The notes under the pieces are model-generated. The model made no database searches and was not told where the DNA came from. It saw only the letters and a list, made by a program, of their open reading frames with translations. A DNA stretch of 64,000 nucleotides from Aulostomus chinensis (Eukaryota; Chordata; Actinopteri; Syngnathiformes; Aulostomidae). The position numbers were made by a program, and so were the translations under genes. Shown in pieces: positions 10,701-22,981 of this stretch (position 1 is its first letter; each line of letters begins with the position of its first letter). The stretch covers positions 18,578,529 to 18,642,528 of the forward strand of contig JBBMOA010000010.1 in NCBI GenBank assembly GCA_037954235.1, in the 5' to 3' direction.

Positions 10701-13700
10701 GCAGTCAGAATTTTGGAGACCCCCCTCCCCCCAACTTTCACAAATCATGTTTTCAGGGGAGGTACTGTCTTATCAAAGGGACGCACAGCCCCCTGACTCC
10801 TCTGTTGTTTGTACATTTAGTGTTTGTTTCATAATACACTTATAATTCACACAATAAATCTAGTCCATCCAGGAGAACTACTCCATACTCTATCTTGAAT
10901 ATGGCAATGTTTAATGGTGTTACACCTGATGAATGAATAATACTAAGTCTAAAAGAAATTTCCTTAAAAGAAATAATGTGCCAATTTGAGTTTGAAATTT
11001 TGAATTTCTGTTGCGGCAACGCATGTTGGTTCATGCTGGTGCTTTACCCGGAGAGTTGTTATATTTTGTCCACCCATTTGTAAATTTCATGCTAATTGGA
11101 TTCTTAAACCAATGTTGTTTACGGTGATAAGGACGTTAGTTAGTTGTTGTTTGCATAGGTGAAGGGTTAAGAGTGTGGACAGGACATGGACATGGGCAGC
11201 TGGGTTAAGAATCCCACTGACCTCTCCCGCAGTAGATAACTATCTAAACCCCCCAGCAGCATCTTCAATGCATCTTCTGCTATTGGCTCCCCAACTCACC
11301 TCTCTTCACCTCCCCAACACAAATTCTGGTCCCTTTCCGCTTTTCACACTGTCAGACCAACGCCTGCAGGCGAGGACAGAGGTCAAACGGTGCTCGTGGT
11401 CAGGTATCATGAGACAGCGGGAGGGTTTCACATACTTGTTCAGCTGCAGGTGATTTTATTTCATTGAAGCAACACATACAAACCCACACTGTATTTATTT
11501 CCACATTAGGCTGTTAAAAAAAAAAAAAATCATGCCAGTTTCCCAAACAGGCACAGAGTGTCATCCAAGAATACAACAATAGGCCTTTTTCAATGACAAC
11601 ACACTGACATGTGACGGGAGACAATACTGGAACACTTGAACAGAGCAGAACCATTGTTCATGTTGTTTGTTGAAACTGTGCTCTCGTCTTCTGTTATACA
11701 ATATGTCAGAAAATGTCCTCTGCTAGACATTTTCCGGTCCAGCATCATGCAAGTGTGATAAAACCACCGGCTCTGATGATAGATATATATCAAACAGAAA
11801 TGAAAAAAGGTTCTAAAAACAACCTAAAATATTGTCAATGTTTGTTTTTTTTTTGTGGATGGCATAAAGACAAAAATCCAAAGTTGTTGTTTTTTTTAAA
11901 TTCACAAAAGAGGCTTGAAAGGGTTACAATATTTGGCACTTCTATTTACTTGCTTTATTTCTTAACCTTTTGTTCAGAACATGTTCCTTTTGGGTTTGTA
12001 TGTTGAGAGAATTATATAATAACACTTAAAAGTGAAGAACAACGTAAGTGCCGTACTTTGCATTGAGGAAAGGATGACATACATTTGAAAGGCACTGCCC
12101 TTCCTGCTGCATATTCTAAAAATTCTCAGTCAGATGTTATAATCACATTATTCATATCTGTTACATTTGTGGAAAATCCTGGGAATTACAACCAAGCTTG
12201 TTGCAGGGATCGTGCGGGGAAATTACCACATAATTTTTCTAATTAAAAACATGTTGCGATCTGTTCCAGCCTCCTGTTAGCCCCTTTAAAAATAATCAAT
12301 CACAGTCTTACTTCTCATGTTGTGACACATATTGACATATTATCATGGGCTGTGAGTGGATCCCTGCTGGATGTAACTTGTTAAGGAATCTTTGCATGAT
12401 TCATTCATGGTGTGTGGAATTCATACTGGATAGATACGCTGTAAAGATCATCTAGCGGGGTGAAAAGGGGAGGCAAAGGCTTTACTTTTCTGGAACCATT
12501 TGTCAGTGTTTGCTCTCGTTCCCACTCTTGTGCACCAACTCATATGTCTTCATTCAGCACGATTCTGAAAATTTGACAGTTCATCTTTCAACACGCACTT
12601 AAACGTCTCAAAGACACCTTCAGAAAATCTCTAGGGAACACGTCAGACTGCACGTACAGATTGGCTGATGCTTTCTGAGAAGAAAAGGCCGTTCCTTTTG
12701 CATCATATGTGCAGAAAATGGAGTATATATCAGCTCTAACTGAATCCTGAATTCTAATGGAACAAAAACAAACTGAAAAACATTATATTAATTACTTGGT
12801 CTATCTTTGATGATATCTTTCCCTCCCTTCTTTACTGTGCCTTCTCAACTCTCCTACTGCCAAGGTTATCTCTCTCGTTCTCACAGAGTCACAGCAGGCT
12901 CATATACCTCCCCCAGGCACAAAAACATACCCAAAACCTCCCTATTCATCTCCTTCCTCTCACAACTGTCAGAAAGACATAAATGTTTCCTCTTATGATC
13001 CCATAATTATTAGATTCTCTCACGTTTTGATGTAAAGAAAACTTGTGTCATCAAGTGTACTGTATGAGATGTAGGACGACTGGATGAGTTTACAGTATAC
13101 ATAGAAACTCCCTGCCTGGAGGGACGATTATATTGTGCATTCTTGAACAGTTACATATATAAAATGAACCCAAATAGTATTTGGCAGAGAGATAATAAAT
13201 CCCAGGACAACAGCCACAATCTAGGTCAGTGGAACTTGTCTGTAATGAAATCCAAAAGTGAGTAACAGCGAACAGGAGCCCCTCTCTGAGCCCCGGTGTT
13301 CATTTGTGCGCTCTTGCAAGTTCATGCATGCCCTTGGCCAGCCCTGCAGCGATGTGTCAGTGAAAGAAAACAGCCGCCCCTAGAGGATGATGTCAGGAGC
13401 GGTGATGGATGACATCACTGACCACAACACCCATACAGCCACAAATCAAGAGTTCATGCACATCCTCTTTGTGTCTCAAAGACACGTAGTCCAATAACTA
13501 CACAAGAATCACAGATTTTTTTTTCTTCCATTGTAATTCAGCGCAAAAAAGATTCAATAAGGTTTAACATAATCTGTTCATCTACTTCACAAATAATAGG
13601 CAATTTCCTAAAACCGCAATTAAAAAAAGTTATTTAGCAGTCAAAATCAGGAAATGTGCTGATTTTAATGTCACTACTTGGACAATTGGTGGATTTCTTC

Positions 13701-14289
13701 TCCTGCTGAATTTAATATCACTAGGTATTCGTATTTATATTTTGGATGAGGCAACATGGCTCAGAGGTAGATTGGCCGTCTAGTAACCGCTAACCAATAA
13801 ACGGTAAAGAAAATGGCTGGATGTCTGGATCAACAGGACGTAGCCATGGTTTGCAGTTCTTTGTGTAATAAGTGTGCCTGTAAAGTTGAAACGTGTCCTA
13901 TTTCCGGCTCATAAAATCTCCTCTCTAATTGCAACAGGAGAGAGGGTCATTGACCTGAGGTAGGCAGGTTAATTGGTGGCTAATGGGGACATCCAAAGGC
14001 CCAGGTGTGCAACACCTGTGCTTGGTTTGGATTGCTCATGCAGGTGAGTGTGCGACACGCTCTCATCCCCTCCTCACCCTCTGCTCCCCCCACCCTCCTT
14101 TAAGCTTTTCCCACATCCCATCACAAAGATCCAAAAACAAACCCAGACCAGCCTCACACTGCTATTCCCGTGTTCTTCTTTGCACAGCAAAGTATGAAGT
14201 TGAACAGGAAGAGAATCCCTTAAAGGAGGTAAAGGGATTGCCTAGTGCTTTTTTTACTAAATCATTTTTAAAACTTTTTTTTTTTTTTT
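7701..14289. other. Intergenic, no gene seen
   Basis: No reading frame here shows recognisable protein motifs or a coherent exon chain on either strand. Contents are ordinary unique-looking sequence, a G run at 9837-9848, an A run at 11516-11529 and short simple repeats. A small tRNA-like remnant lies near 13755-13800 and is listed separately. Confidence 0.5.
13755..13800 (+). repeat. Short tRNA-like repeat remnant
   Basis: The run atggctcagaggtagattgg followed by ccgtctagtaaccg resembles the tRNA-like head (A-box region) of another dispersed fish repeat. No B-box or tail is visible, so this is at most a decayed fragment and not a functional tRNA. Confidence 0.3.
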
Positions 14290-14365
14290 TTAGCTCAAGT
14301 CAGATTTATTTATATCACCTAATTAAAGCAACATCATCTTACCAAAGTGCTTCACAAGTATACAC
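14290..14365 (-). mobile_element. L2-type LINE 3' tail fragment
   Basis: On the minus strand this reads gtgaagcactttgg ... gatataaataaatctgactt, the typical 3' end of fish L2-type LINEs. It abuts a T-rich run. Only the last 70 or so bases are present. Confidence 0.5.
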
Positions 14366-16038
14366 AAACTGACTCAAAGGCTGTGAGTGTCTGTATGAAG
14401 GTGTGCTTCTCCACAGTGCTCAGTCTGCCCCTGGATGGGAGGCACGTTTTTAGCAGGGTCCTTGGTTTCTTTCCCGTGTGTCAGGATCAGGGTCTTTGCT
14501 TTTTATAGGATTTCTCCACGGAGAAGCAGTGACAAGACAGCAACTCCAGCTGAAAGTGTGCTGAGTGTTTTGCAGAGGCCACATGGCTGTTAAAGAAGGA
14601 TGGATGAATTGAAAATTGGATAAAACATTACAGCGGGTCTGTAACAGATGCAATGATTAGCTGGTTCTGGATATTTTTTTTCTCCAAACCTATAAATCAC
14701 TGGTTAAAGGCATTGTCTATAGCAGAGAGAAGTTCAAATTGTTCATGTTTATTTCAAGGATAGCCTCAAAGATGTATTTTAGCCACTTGCCTCAAGTATT
14801 CAACTATATAGCTCCTGTAATGGAAAGCTCTCTATAATTCTTAAAACTTTAATTTCTTCAATCTTTTTTCTTATAATTTCGTGAGTTGAATAAACAATTT
14901 ATTGTGATATTACAGAAAAGTATTTACGAACAGACATGAAAGTTGACATGAAAAAATGATCAAAGATTTAATTTTTTGGGAATGTTTGGAAATGCAATGG
15001 TGGTAAAAGAAAAAGCAAAAATCCCAAATGAAAACCATGACGAACACAGGAGGTACATTTTAGGGTTTATTGTACTGCAGCGGCTGAATATTTCTCCTCT
15101 GGTGATTTGAAAATAATAATTTCAATATTAATCGAGCCACAAATAAGAAAAGGTACATTGAGACGAAGATGTATACATATTGTTGTGACTGCTGAGACTC
15201 CAAGTGTTACTTTAACAGCTCTGGGTTAAGATTTAATCATATAAACTGTAAGAGCTCGTTTCACCTTTCTGAGGTCAGCTCAGGATAAAACCTCTAATTG
15301 TGGTGGTGTGGTGACGATGAGTTTAGTCTTTGAAGGAATCCTGTGGCAGCCTTGTCCTTAATTCCACTCACTTGCAGTGGCTCTTTACACAAAATGATGG
15401 GGTCTGTGTAAACAAAAGTGTCTCACATCCAGCAGCAGTGTTCTCAGTCTGTTTGCTGAACCTCCTCCCTTTAAGCACCTTTTTCTCTCTCGGCATCCCT
15501 CAGCAAACACATCAGATTCAGGTTTAATCAAAAAGATAAACATGCCCACACTGACTTCTCCCTTTGTTTTGCTCACTGTTTTCCTCATTTTCTCATTGTC
15601 TTGTTTATTTGAAATGTCAGGACTGACCCCTGATTAATTAAGCTAAACTGCAGCTCAACAGAGGGTACTAGCTTTACATTAGCTGGCCCCCAGGGGCCTG
15701 ACTGGTGAGAGAACAGGACACAATGGAGCACTGGGATTACCTTTTGTGGAAGTGACAAGATTTGAAGCTGAGTAGAGAGGTCATAAGGCCTTTTTGAACT
15801 CACCTGGGAAAGTGGCAGTTTAACTGATCCCTTCTTTAGTTACTATGACGACAGTGTTTCACACTCTTTGTCGGACACACACATGTCTAAACACACATAA
15901 TCCCACTTTGATTTTACCAGTAGATTCTTCCCTTTTTTCCCATAATCATCTCCTCTAGTTTCACATTCTTCATTTCTGATTAACCCTCTCATTACTTGTG
16001 ACAAAAGTAGAACTCCAGGCCATTTTTAACAGCTTTTC

Positions 16039-16062
16039 TTCTGGGAGACCCCCCCCCCCCAA

Positions 16063-16130
<68 letters not shown>
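16039..16130 (+). repeat. C-run plus (AC)n microsatellite
   Basis: A run of about 12 C (16039-16050) is followed after a short spacer by a 64-nt AC dinucleotide run (16067-16130). Confidence 0.95.
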
Positions 16131-16132
<2 letters not shown>

Positions 16133-16646
16133 CCCTTTCTCCAGCACCCCTCAAGGCAGAAACAAATAACCTCCACCAGGGCTCAGCAGGGGGCTTCAGT
16201 TGTTTAGAGTTGCCGATCACATTCCCGTGTCCAGCAGCTGAAAGCAGGTGTGGGGAAAAGATGAAAACCTTTTGGCGCAAATGCTCCAAGAGTGACTTTA
16301 CCTGAGAGTAAACGATATGCCAACATATGGACAACATGTGGAGTGCACCTCACAAGATGCTTCATTCGTAGCCTCTCGTGTACAGTTTGCTATAACAGCC
16401 AAATTACCTTCCTGAGTAAATGTGCAATTGATTTGTTGCCAAGTCAAACATCACAACAAAGCTGTGATCGCAGTGGAAAATGTGTGAGCTCTTCGCTTTG
16501 ATCCCTACAGATGTTACCAATAGCAACAAAATACACAGCATGTAAATCTGGAAACAAGGTAGAAAGGTGCATAATGTCTGACCTGGGTGGTGCTCTGATT
16601 ACTGTCAAGGGTGAAAAAGTAAAGTGTTAGCAAGATCAGTTGGGAG

Positions 16647-16647
<1 letters not shown>

Positions 16648-16709
<62 letters not shown>

Positions 16710-16728
16710 TGTGGGTGTGTGTGTGGGT
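16648..16728 (+). repeat. (GT)n microsatellite, about 80 nt
   Basis: A long GT run with late GGGT interruptions. It lies about 160 nt from an (AC)n run of similar length at 16892-16957, so the two are in inverted orientation. Confidence 0.95.
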
Positions 16729-16891
16729 TTAAGATTGGAAATAAGAGGAGGCTTTATTTGGGGTTTATTTGCCTGTAGCCATGCTGAAGCAGCTCCCTCC
16801 ATTCTTGACTCAGAGCTGCAGGTGGCTGCCAGGACAGGTATCCCCGACAACCTACCTTCTTTTAGCTTTCTGACGCACATTGACTCACACA

Positions 16892-16907
16892 CATACACAC
16901 ACACACA

Positions 16908-16957
<50 letters not shown>
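16892..16957 (+). repeat. (AC)n microsatellite, about 66 nt
   Basis: An AC run with a single early interruption. It is complementary to the GT run at 16648-16728, and the pair could fold back as one long hairpin. Confidence 0.95.
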
Positions 16958-16959
<2 letters not shown>

Positions 16960-18240
16960 GCTATTGGATAGTGCATGGGTACAACGTTGTGTTTTCTTAC
17001 ATGAAGCTCTTTCATTTCCTTTGTAATCTCTCCATCATAGCACCCACCTAGGGGCTACAGGCTTTGTTTGAACAGAAATCCCTTTCCATGACATCATTTC
17101 CTCTCTTTCTGAACACACAATATGAACACACTGGATTACAGTATGAGAAAAGAAACCTCCTCTCCTCATTTTTTAAGTTAAAAGAAAGGAGAATAAAATA
17201 TAAGCTGCTAAAGGTCAAACCCGCCAAAAAATACACAACAAAAAACCCCACCACACAGTGCTATTTGAGTAAGCATCTTGCGATTTTTAAGTGTTTGGGT
17301 GTGAAGCCAGTGTCAGGAAGTTTACCTCTCGCTTCCACTGATTGTGTTTGTCTTCAAGGTTTTGTCCTAATTTAAATCAACAGGATAATGGGATCTGAGA
17401 AGTGTCAACTCAGTATGTCAGGAACACAACAAACATTGCTGCTAAAGTGCTGACTGAGGTTCATGAATTGATATTCTGTTACACTGGTTGCCACCTGAAC
17501 ACCATATAGAAAACAACGAATTCAAACTCCCAAAAACAAAAATAATCTAGTTAACAAAAAAGGTGCAAATTCAATTGTTATTTCTTAAAATAAAAAAAAA
17601 GATTTGTCCATGTATTTAGGCAGTATTTTTCAAAGTGATGGTCTTTCTTTATCGTATATTTACTGTTCATCAAAATGTGTAAAAAGTGAGGGCAGTTGTT
17701 GTACGAATGATACAACCAAGTAAAACTGCTGAACATCAATATTCATTTACACAAGCAATCTTTTGCCCAGAATCAGCAACTTGGATCATTTTATTTTGAC
17801 CTCACATCATCCACAACACATCACAAAAGGACTTTCTTGAGGATGTGATAACACGTCACGGTGCATTCTTGTAAACAGTTGCTCTCATATTGGGGCGTTC
17901 TCCTATAAACTTAAGTACAGAACCACGGCTGAAGTGAAGCACAAATCTGTCAACACACACGTATTTGAAACAGGACATACTTTACAATAATATCTATGTT
18001 TACAGGAATACTTGTGCATGTAATTTGTATATCAACCGTACCCCCCCCCCCCCCAACCCCAGCCTCAAGCTCCTATTCTGCAAGGCCTTACCATGTTTTT
18101 ATAGTCAGCGTTTTGGAAAGAACTAGTCTGACATTCACTCAGCTCACTACTCAGAAAAAATTTACTCCGACTAGCTTAAAGTTGCGCACTAAGCAAGCAC
18201 AGTCCTTGAGTAGTGGTACCACGTGAGTAGATGTTCAAAT

Positions 18241-18364
18241 TTTTAGTTGATGGAACTTGCAAAGATAAGTTGATGTAATTCTATAATGATAAAAAAAACA
18301 CATAAACTCTCCTGACTAAATTACCTTAGTTTAACTTTCCTCTGAAAGTTCCATTAACTTAAAA
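18241..18364. mobile_element. Small inverted-repeat (MITE-like) element
   Basis: The left arm ttttagttgatggaactt (18241-18258) is the near-perfect complement of aagttccattaacttaaaa (18346-18364), with one indel and one mismatch. Weaker pairing continues inward. At 124 nt with no coding capacity it fits a miniature DNA element. No target duplication was confirmed. Confidence 0.45.
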
Positions 18365-19117
18365 TCAACACTACCTTTAATAACAAACAGGGTTGTTTTT
18401 TTTTTCCCAAGTGCAGTCTTGTTATTTTTTGCATCATGTTGTAAAATGCTTGTTAGCATGCTGACATGAATGGTATATCAGTTATCCAGCCAAAGCTGTT
18501 ATTATTGCAGATTTTCCAGCTCAGTAAAGGTGCCGTCTGCCAGCCGGGCTTGTTATCCTCTGCTGGACGGACTCAAGGAGATCATTTTTAAAAATACACA
18601 GCAATTTGCCAGTTAAATAACCAGCTTCTTCTCGCCCTTCAAATAAATCATTTTAAGCTCCTTTGACACGGTACTGGCTAGACAGTCTTGAATAAATACT
18701 TCAATTTAAACGCATGCTCAGCAAGTGATCCATGTTGCCTCACACAAATACAGACATCACACATTTATACACATGAACAGAAACAAATCCACCATCTCCT
18801 CCTGTCGTCCTGTAAGGCGTCTCTGTTGATCTCCCCAGCCTAAGCTAGTCTGCTCTGCCTCCCACTCAATCCAAACAAACGCACGTTTGGAGAAGAAATT
18901 GGTCCAATAAATCAAAACTGTAACCGACACCAGCACCACGCCTGTGTTTCTCTGTCCCTTTGACCCCAGGAGCCCCATTAACCAGTTCTTGTAGCATCCA
19001 GGGAGGAAACAAGGCAGCCACAACTCCTTCCTCTCTTTCTTACTTGCTCCAGCACAGTACATGGCACAGCACGTTTCCCACACACTGTCGGGGTTCACCT
19101 CTGACTTCTGACCCTGA

Positions 19118-19300
19118 GGAGGGGGGTTTGGTTTAGGCTATGGGGGGTGGGGGGGGGGACCACCCGGTTAGGCTCTTAGGGGGCCCCCTGGGGATAAGAC
19201 TAGAGCTATGACTTGAGGGAATAGCATTATCGTAGGTTAGGGAAGGGGAAGAGGATCAAAGACACATCTTTAGTGGGTAGGTGGGGGGGGGGGTTGAACA
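19118..19300 (+). repeat. G-rich segment with quadruplex potential
   Basis: It contains ggggggtgggggggggg (about 19142-19159), further G-runs on either side (19120-19125, about 19282-19294) and a ggggccccc block. Several sets of four G-runs with short loops are present. Confidence 0.7.
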
Positions 19301-20146
19301 GAGGGTAGGAAGAAACAGGGATTGAGTGGTGAAACTTGTAAATGGGTGTTGGGGGTCACTTAGTGCATTATCAAATGAAGAGAGTACAGACAGAGGGATC
19401 TAAATAGTCGTCATGAAGCTTGTATCTCTCTCATCCTCACCTGAGGGGGGGTCTTCACTTGATTTGTGTGTGTTTGATTCTCTCTGTCTGAGAGATGAAG
19501 CATTCGAATGGCTGAAGTCAATGACCGTTAGTGCTACAGGGCTAAGTGATAACATGAATGCATGAGTGAGGAGGACTGATGGAGTGAAGATTATGTCCCA
19601 GGGTTATAAATCTCCCCTTTATCATCTCACACATAATGGTCCCGAGACACCCCCCCCCCCCCCATCCCCATAAAGCCACTAGACTGAGGTGACAATCAAC
19701 AGGCATTAAAGACTGAATATTACTGAATGATGACTTACTGAATGGTGACTGTAGAAACTGTCATTCAGCTTTATTTTTTGCTGAGGTGGTAGTTTCCTTT
19801 AGTTAGAATTATCTGTCGCAGATTTGAAGGATAGAAAAAAATGATGAGCGGAATGTATGTGTCTCATTTTGTCTTCATCTTCAGAAGCTACAATCTACAC
19901 ATTTTTTTCTTACTGTATGAAAACTTTGAATGAGTGGCAAATAATTTCGAGATATAAAACTTCAACTTGCACTTGAAGCACTCTTCCCATGTTGTGGTGT
20001 TTAATTATGTAATACCATCATAGAATAAAAGATAATACCTGATCAGAGCCTTGTTTTCAGCTGTCATGTTGTCCTGAGCACAGGTCATGTGATGTGTGTG
20101 AGTGTGGTCGAGGAGCCAAAGGCAGAGCAGATAACACAGAGGGGGT

Positions 20147-20152
<6 letters not shown>

Positions 20153-20177
<25 letters not shown>

Positions 20178-20191
20178 GGGGGGGGGGGGGG
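20153..20191 (+). repeat. (TG)n plus poly-G compound repeat
   Basis: A TG run of about 26 nt passes directly into a G run of about 14 nt. Confidence 0.9.
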
Positions 20192-20360
20192 CGTAAACTG
20201 GGCAATAAAGAAAGAGTGACAGTGGAAACAGAGCAACAAAGAGTGTGAACACAAAGAGATTTGACAGGGGTGGCAAGAATGTGCCGGCAGGTAGTACAGG
20301 GGCCCAGGAAGCAGGGAAACATGGGAAAAAAATGGAGGTGGTGAGGAGGAGACACTGGCA

Positions 20361-20363
<3 letters not shown>

Positions 20364-20398
<35 letters not shown>

Positions 20399-20438
20399 CG
20401 TGCGTGCGTGTGTGTGTGCGTGCGTGTGTGTGTGTGTA
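20364..20438 (+). repeat. (GT)n/(GTGC)n microsatellite
   Basis: A GT run with internal GTGC blocks. It is strictly alternating purine-pyrimidine, so it has Z-DNA potential. Confidence 0.95.
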
Positions 20439-20639
20439 TGAAGTCACAGGCAGTGGGGTGCTGTTGGGCTCAGGGCTATATCGGTTACCTCCTGTCACTT
20501 ACCTGCTCAGCACAACACTCCTGCTGGGAGCAGGCCTCCAGGAGAGATGCATCAATGGCTGCTATTCATATCAGCACTGGAATGTGTGTATATTTGTGTG
20601 TACTTTTGTGTATGCTTGTCCTCAACAGACATGAGCGGC

Positions 20640-20646
<7 letters not shown>

Positions 20647-20684
<38 letters not shown>
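20647..20684 (+). repeat. (GA)n microsatellite
   Basis: A pure GA run of about 38 nt preceded by tatata. Confidence 0.95.
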
Positions 20685-20689
<5 letters not shown>

Positions 20690-21928
20690 TGTAGAAAAAT
20701 GTAATTTTCTCAGCTTTTCCAAAGAAAAAGCACTGTCTGCTCTTTAATTACACCAAATCACAGAGGAGATTAACACATTTTCTGGCACAGATAACAAGAG
20801 ATGATCATTTAAGGATGTCAAAACACATCTCATTTAGACACGCAAGTAATTATGGTCATGTAAAGAGATAAATAGTTCGTATCACGAGTTCCCTGGAGCA
20901 AAAAAATGATGAAACGAAGGAATTCGTCTGTGTTGGGGAATCAACATTTGAGGGGATTTTTCTGAAGAAACACAGGATTGTGGTGAAGTCAAGTGGTAGA
21001 AGGATATCATGTTTGTAATATTTTCCCTCCTAAAATATTAATCTAAATGCTGTCAATTCAGGAAGGAACAAAGATCCTCATTGACACAATAAGGCTACAG
21101 GTATAAAGTGTATACTGTACTGAGAAATCATTTTTGTGCACTTGTACTTTGTACTCCCACTCAATATTGTTCAGGGAGAAATATTCTTGTTTCGTACTCT
21201 ACCCCATTTATTACAAGAACAGCATGAAAATGGAGGTTTTACGTGGGAAAGTTGTGACTTTATGAATATGGTACAACAAGATAGATTTAGCTTCGCAGCA
21301 TCAAATTCAGGTCTATAAATTTCTGCATCATATATCACAATAATACAATGTAATGTGATATAATGTGACACCAAATTCAACATACTTTGTGTACTTTAGT
21401 CAGAGGCTGTCGTTTCATATTTAACAAAATAAGGTTAATCTTAATAAGGGGGAATCTAAATGCTACAATAGAATCATTCTAACTTTAAGGCAGCATTGCA
21501 AAAAACGTTCCTTTAAGATATTTGAATGCATTGATTCTGGTTATTGGTAGTAGTTGAGCCTTAGTTTCAACTCCATCTAGAGACGCGGGTCCAGGCTTTA
21601 TTGCCCAACATCGCTGCCCATCTAGCTAATGCTTGGTGGCAGACTAGCAGCGCATACACGCAGAATAGGTCAAAATCAAGAAAACTTAATGAAATCAAAT
21701 ACCATAAGCTCTCCTTAAAGGTTTTGTGCTCAGAACTGTTACTTGTGGGGAGCTTTACTTCTTTCAAGAATAATGTGATAATATTTTTGTGAGACGGAGA
21801 ATGACAGAGGGAAAGATGTACATCCCGTGTGACAGATGTTTGCCTGTAACCTGAACCGGCTCTGGTTTTCTCCCTAACGACAGAAGACATGGGTCACAGT
21901 GACCAGAACGAGTGACCCACGGCAGCTG

Positions 21929-21930
<2 letters not shown>

Positions 21931-21984
<54 letters not shown>
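21931..21984 (+). repeat. (GT)n microsatellite
   Basis: A pure GT run of 54 nt. Confidence 0.95.
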
Positions 21985-21989
<5 letters not shown>

Positions 21990-22571
21990 TAAGTGCATAT
22001 GTTAAGTGTGTTGCATACATATGTGATATATGATAGTGTGCTGGGCAGATGTCTGATGCAGAGATACCAGTTGTCATGAGATTCCCACGCTAAATCTGTG
22101 AAGATGATGGGCCCAGCGCTTGCCCTGCTTCCTCTCAAATCAGGTGCAAGCAACCTTAGCAAATCTGAGGGACAGTTTCACATACAGATAATCAGTGCAC
22201 TTTTTTCCCCATGAGCAAACTTGAAATTCCAGGAGAGAGTAAGCATAGGACCTGACATGTTAAATAGACATATTCAAACAGGGGGAATTCCATGACATTG
22301 GCACCTTTTTGCACAGTAAAAAAAAAAAGCTTTTGTATGGAAGTGATAAAAGATGGTGGAATATTCAGAGCCCAAACCCAGTAAAAGCATGTATAAAATA
22401 AGTTTTTTAAAATGGATTTTCAAGAGGAAAGGGAACATTTAATCCCAAAAAGGGTTGTTCCCCACACAGGGGATATGATACAAATGGCATGAAAATTGCA
22501 TTAACAGGCAACCTGTTCAGTTTAAGAAATATCAAGTAAATTATACGGGGAACTGATCCTGTTTAAGTTAT

Positions 22572-22967
22572 CCATCCATCCATCCATCCATCCATCCATC
22601 CATCCATTTTCTACTGCTTATCCTGTTAAGGGTTGCGGGGGGCTGGAGCCTATCCCAGCAGCCTTCGGGTGAGAGGCAGGGTTCACCCTGGACAGGTCGC
22701 CAGTCCATCACAGGGCCAACACACAGAGACAGACAACCATTCACACTCACAGTCACACCTACAGTCAATTTAGAGTATCAATCAGCCTCGTCCCCTCTTG
22801 ATGTCTTTGGACTGTGGGAGGAAGCTGGAGTACCAGAGAGAACCCACGCAGGAACAGGGAGAACATGGAGACTCCACACAGAAAGATCCTGTGCTTGAGC
22901 CGGGGCTTGAACCCGGAACCTTCTTGCTATGAGGTGACGGTGCTAACCACTGCAACACCGTGCTACC
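22572..22967 (-). mobile_element. tRNA-derived SINE with (GGAT)n tail, copy B, with target duplication
   Basis: This is a near full-length copy of the same SINE as at 7.3, 38.4 and 45.5 kb, in minus orientation. The (GGAT)n tail is at 22572-22608 and the tRNA-like head at about 22905-22967, with the B-box complement around 22903-22913. It is flanked by a perfect 14-nt direct repeat cctgtttaagttat (22558-22571 and 22968-22981), which marks a retrotransposition event. Confidence 0.88.
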
Positions 22968-22981
22968 CCTGTTTAAGTTAT

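Noticed and set aside
13983..14372. A 129-codon plus-strand frame
   Set aside because: It runs into a poly-T stretch and an L2 tail. There are no recognisable motifs, and composition is typical of chance.
16605..17015. Frames rich in VCVCV or HTHTH (also at 15970, 20085, 21764, 27864, 31039, 48719)
   Set aside because: They are translations of GT/AC microsatellites, which have no stops in these frames. There is no other protein signal.
18757..19098. A 113-codon minus-strand frame as a gene
   Set aside because: No recognisable domain is seen. Only the first 20 or so residues have exon-like borders (noted as a weak finding), and the rest lies past a good donor.
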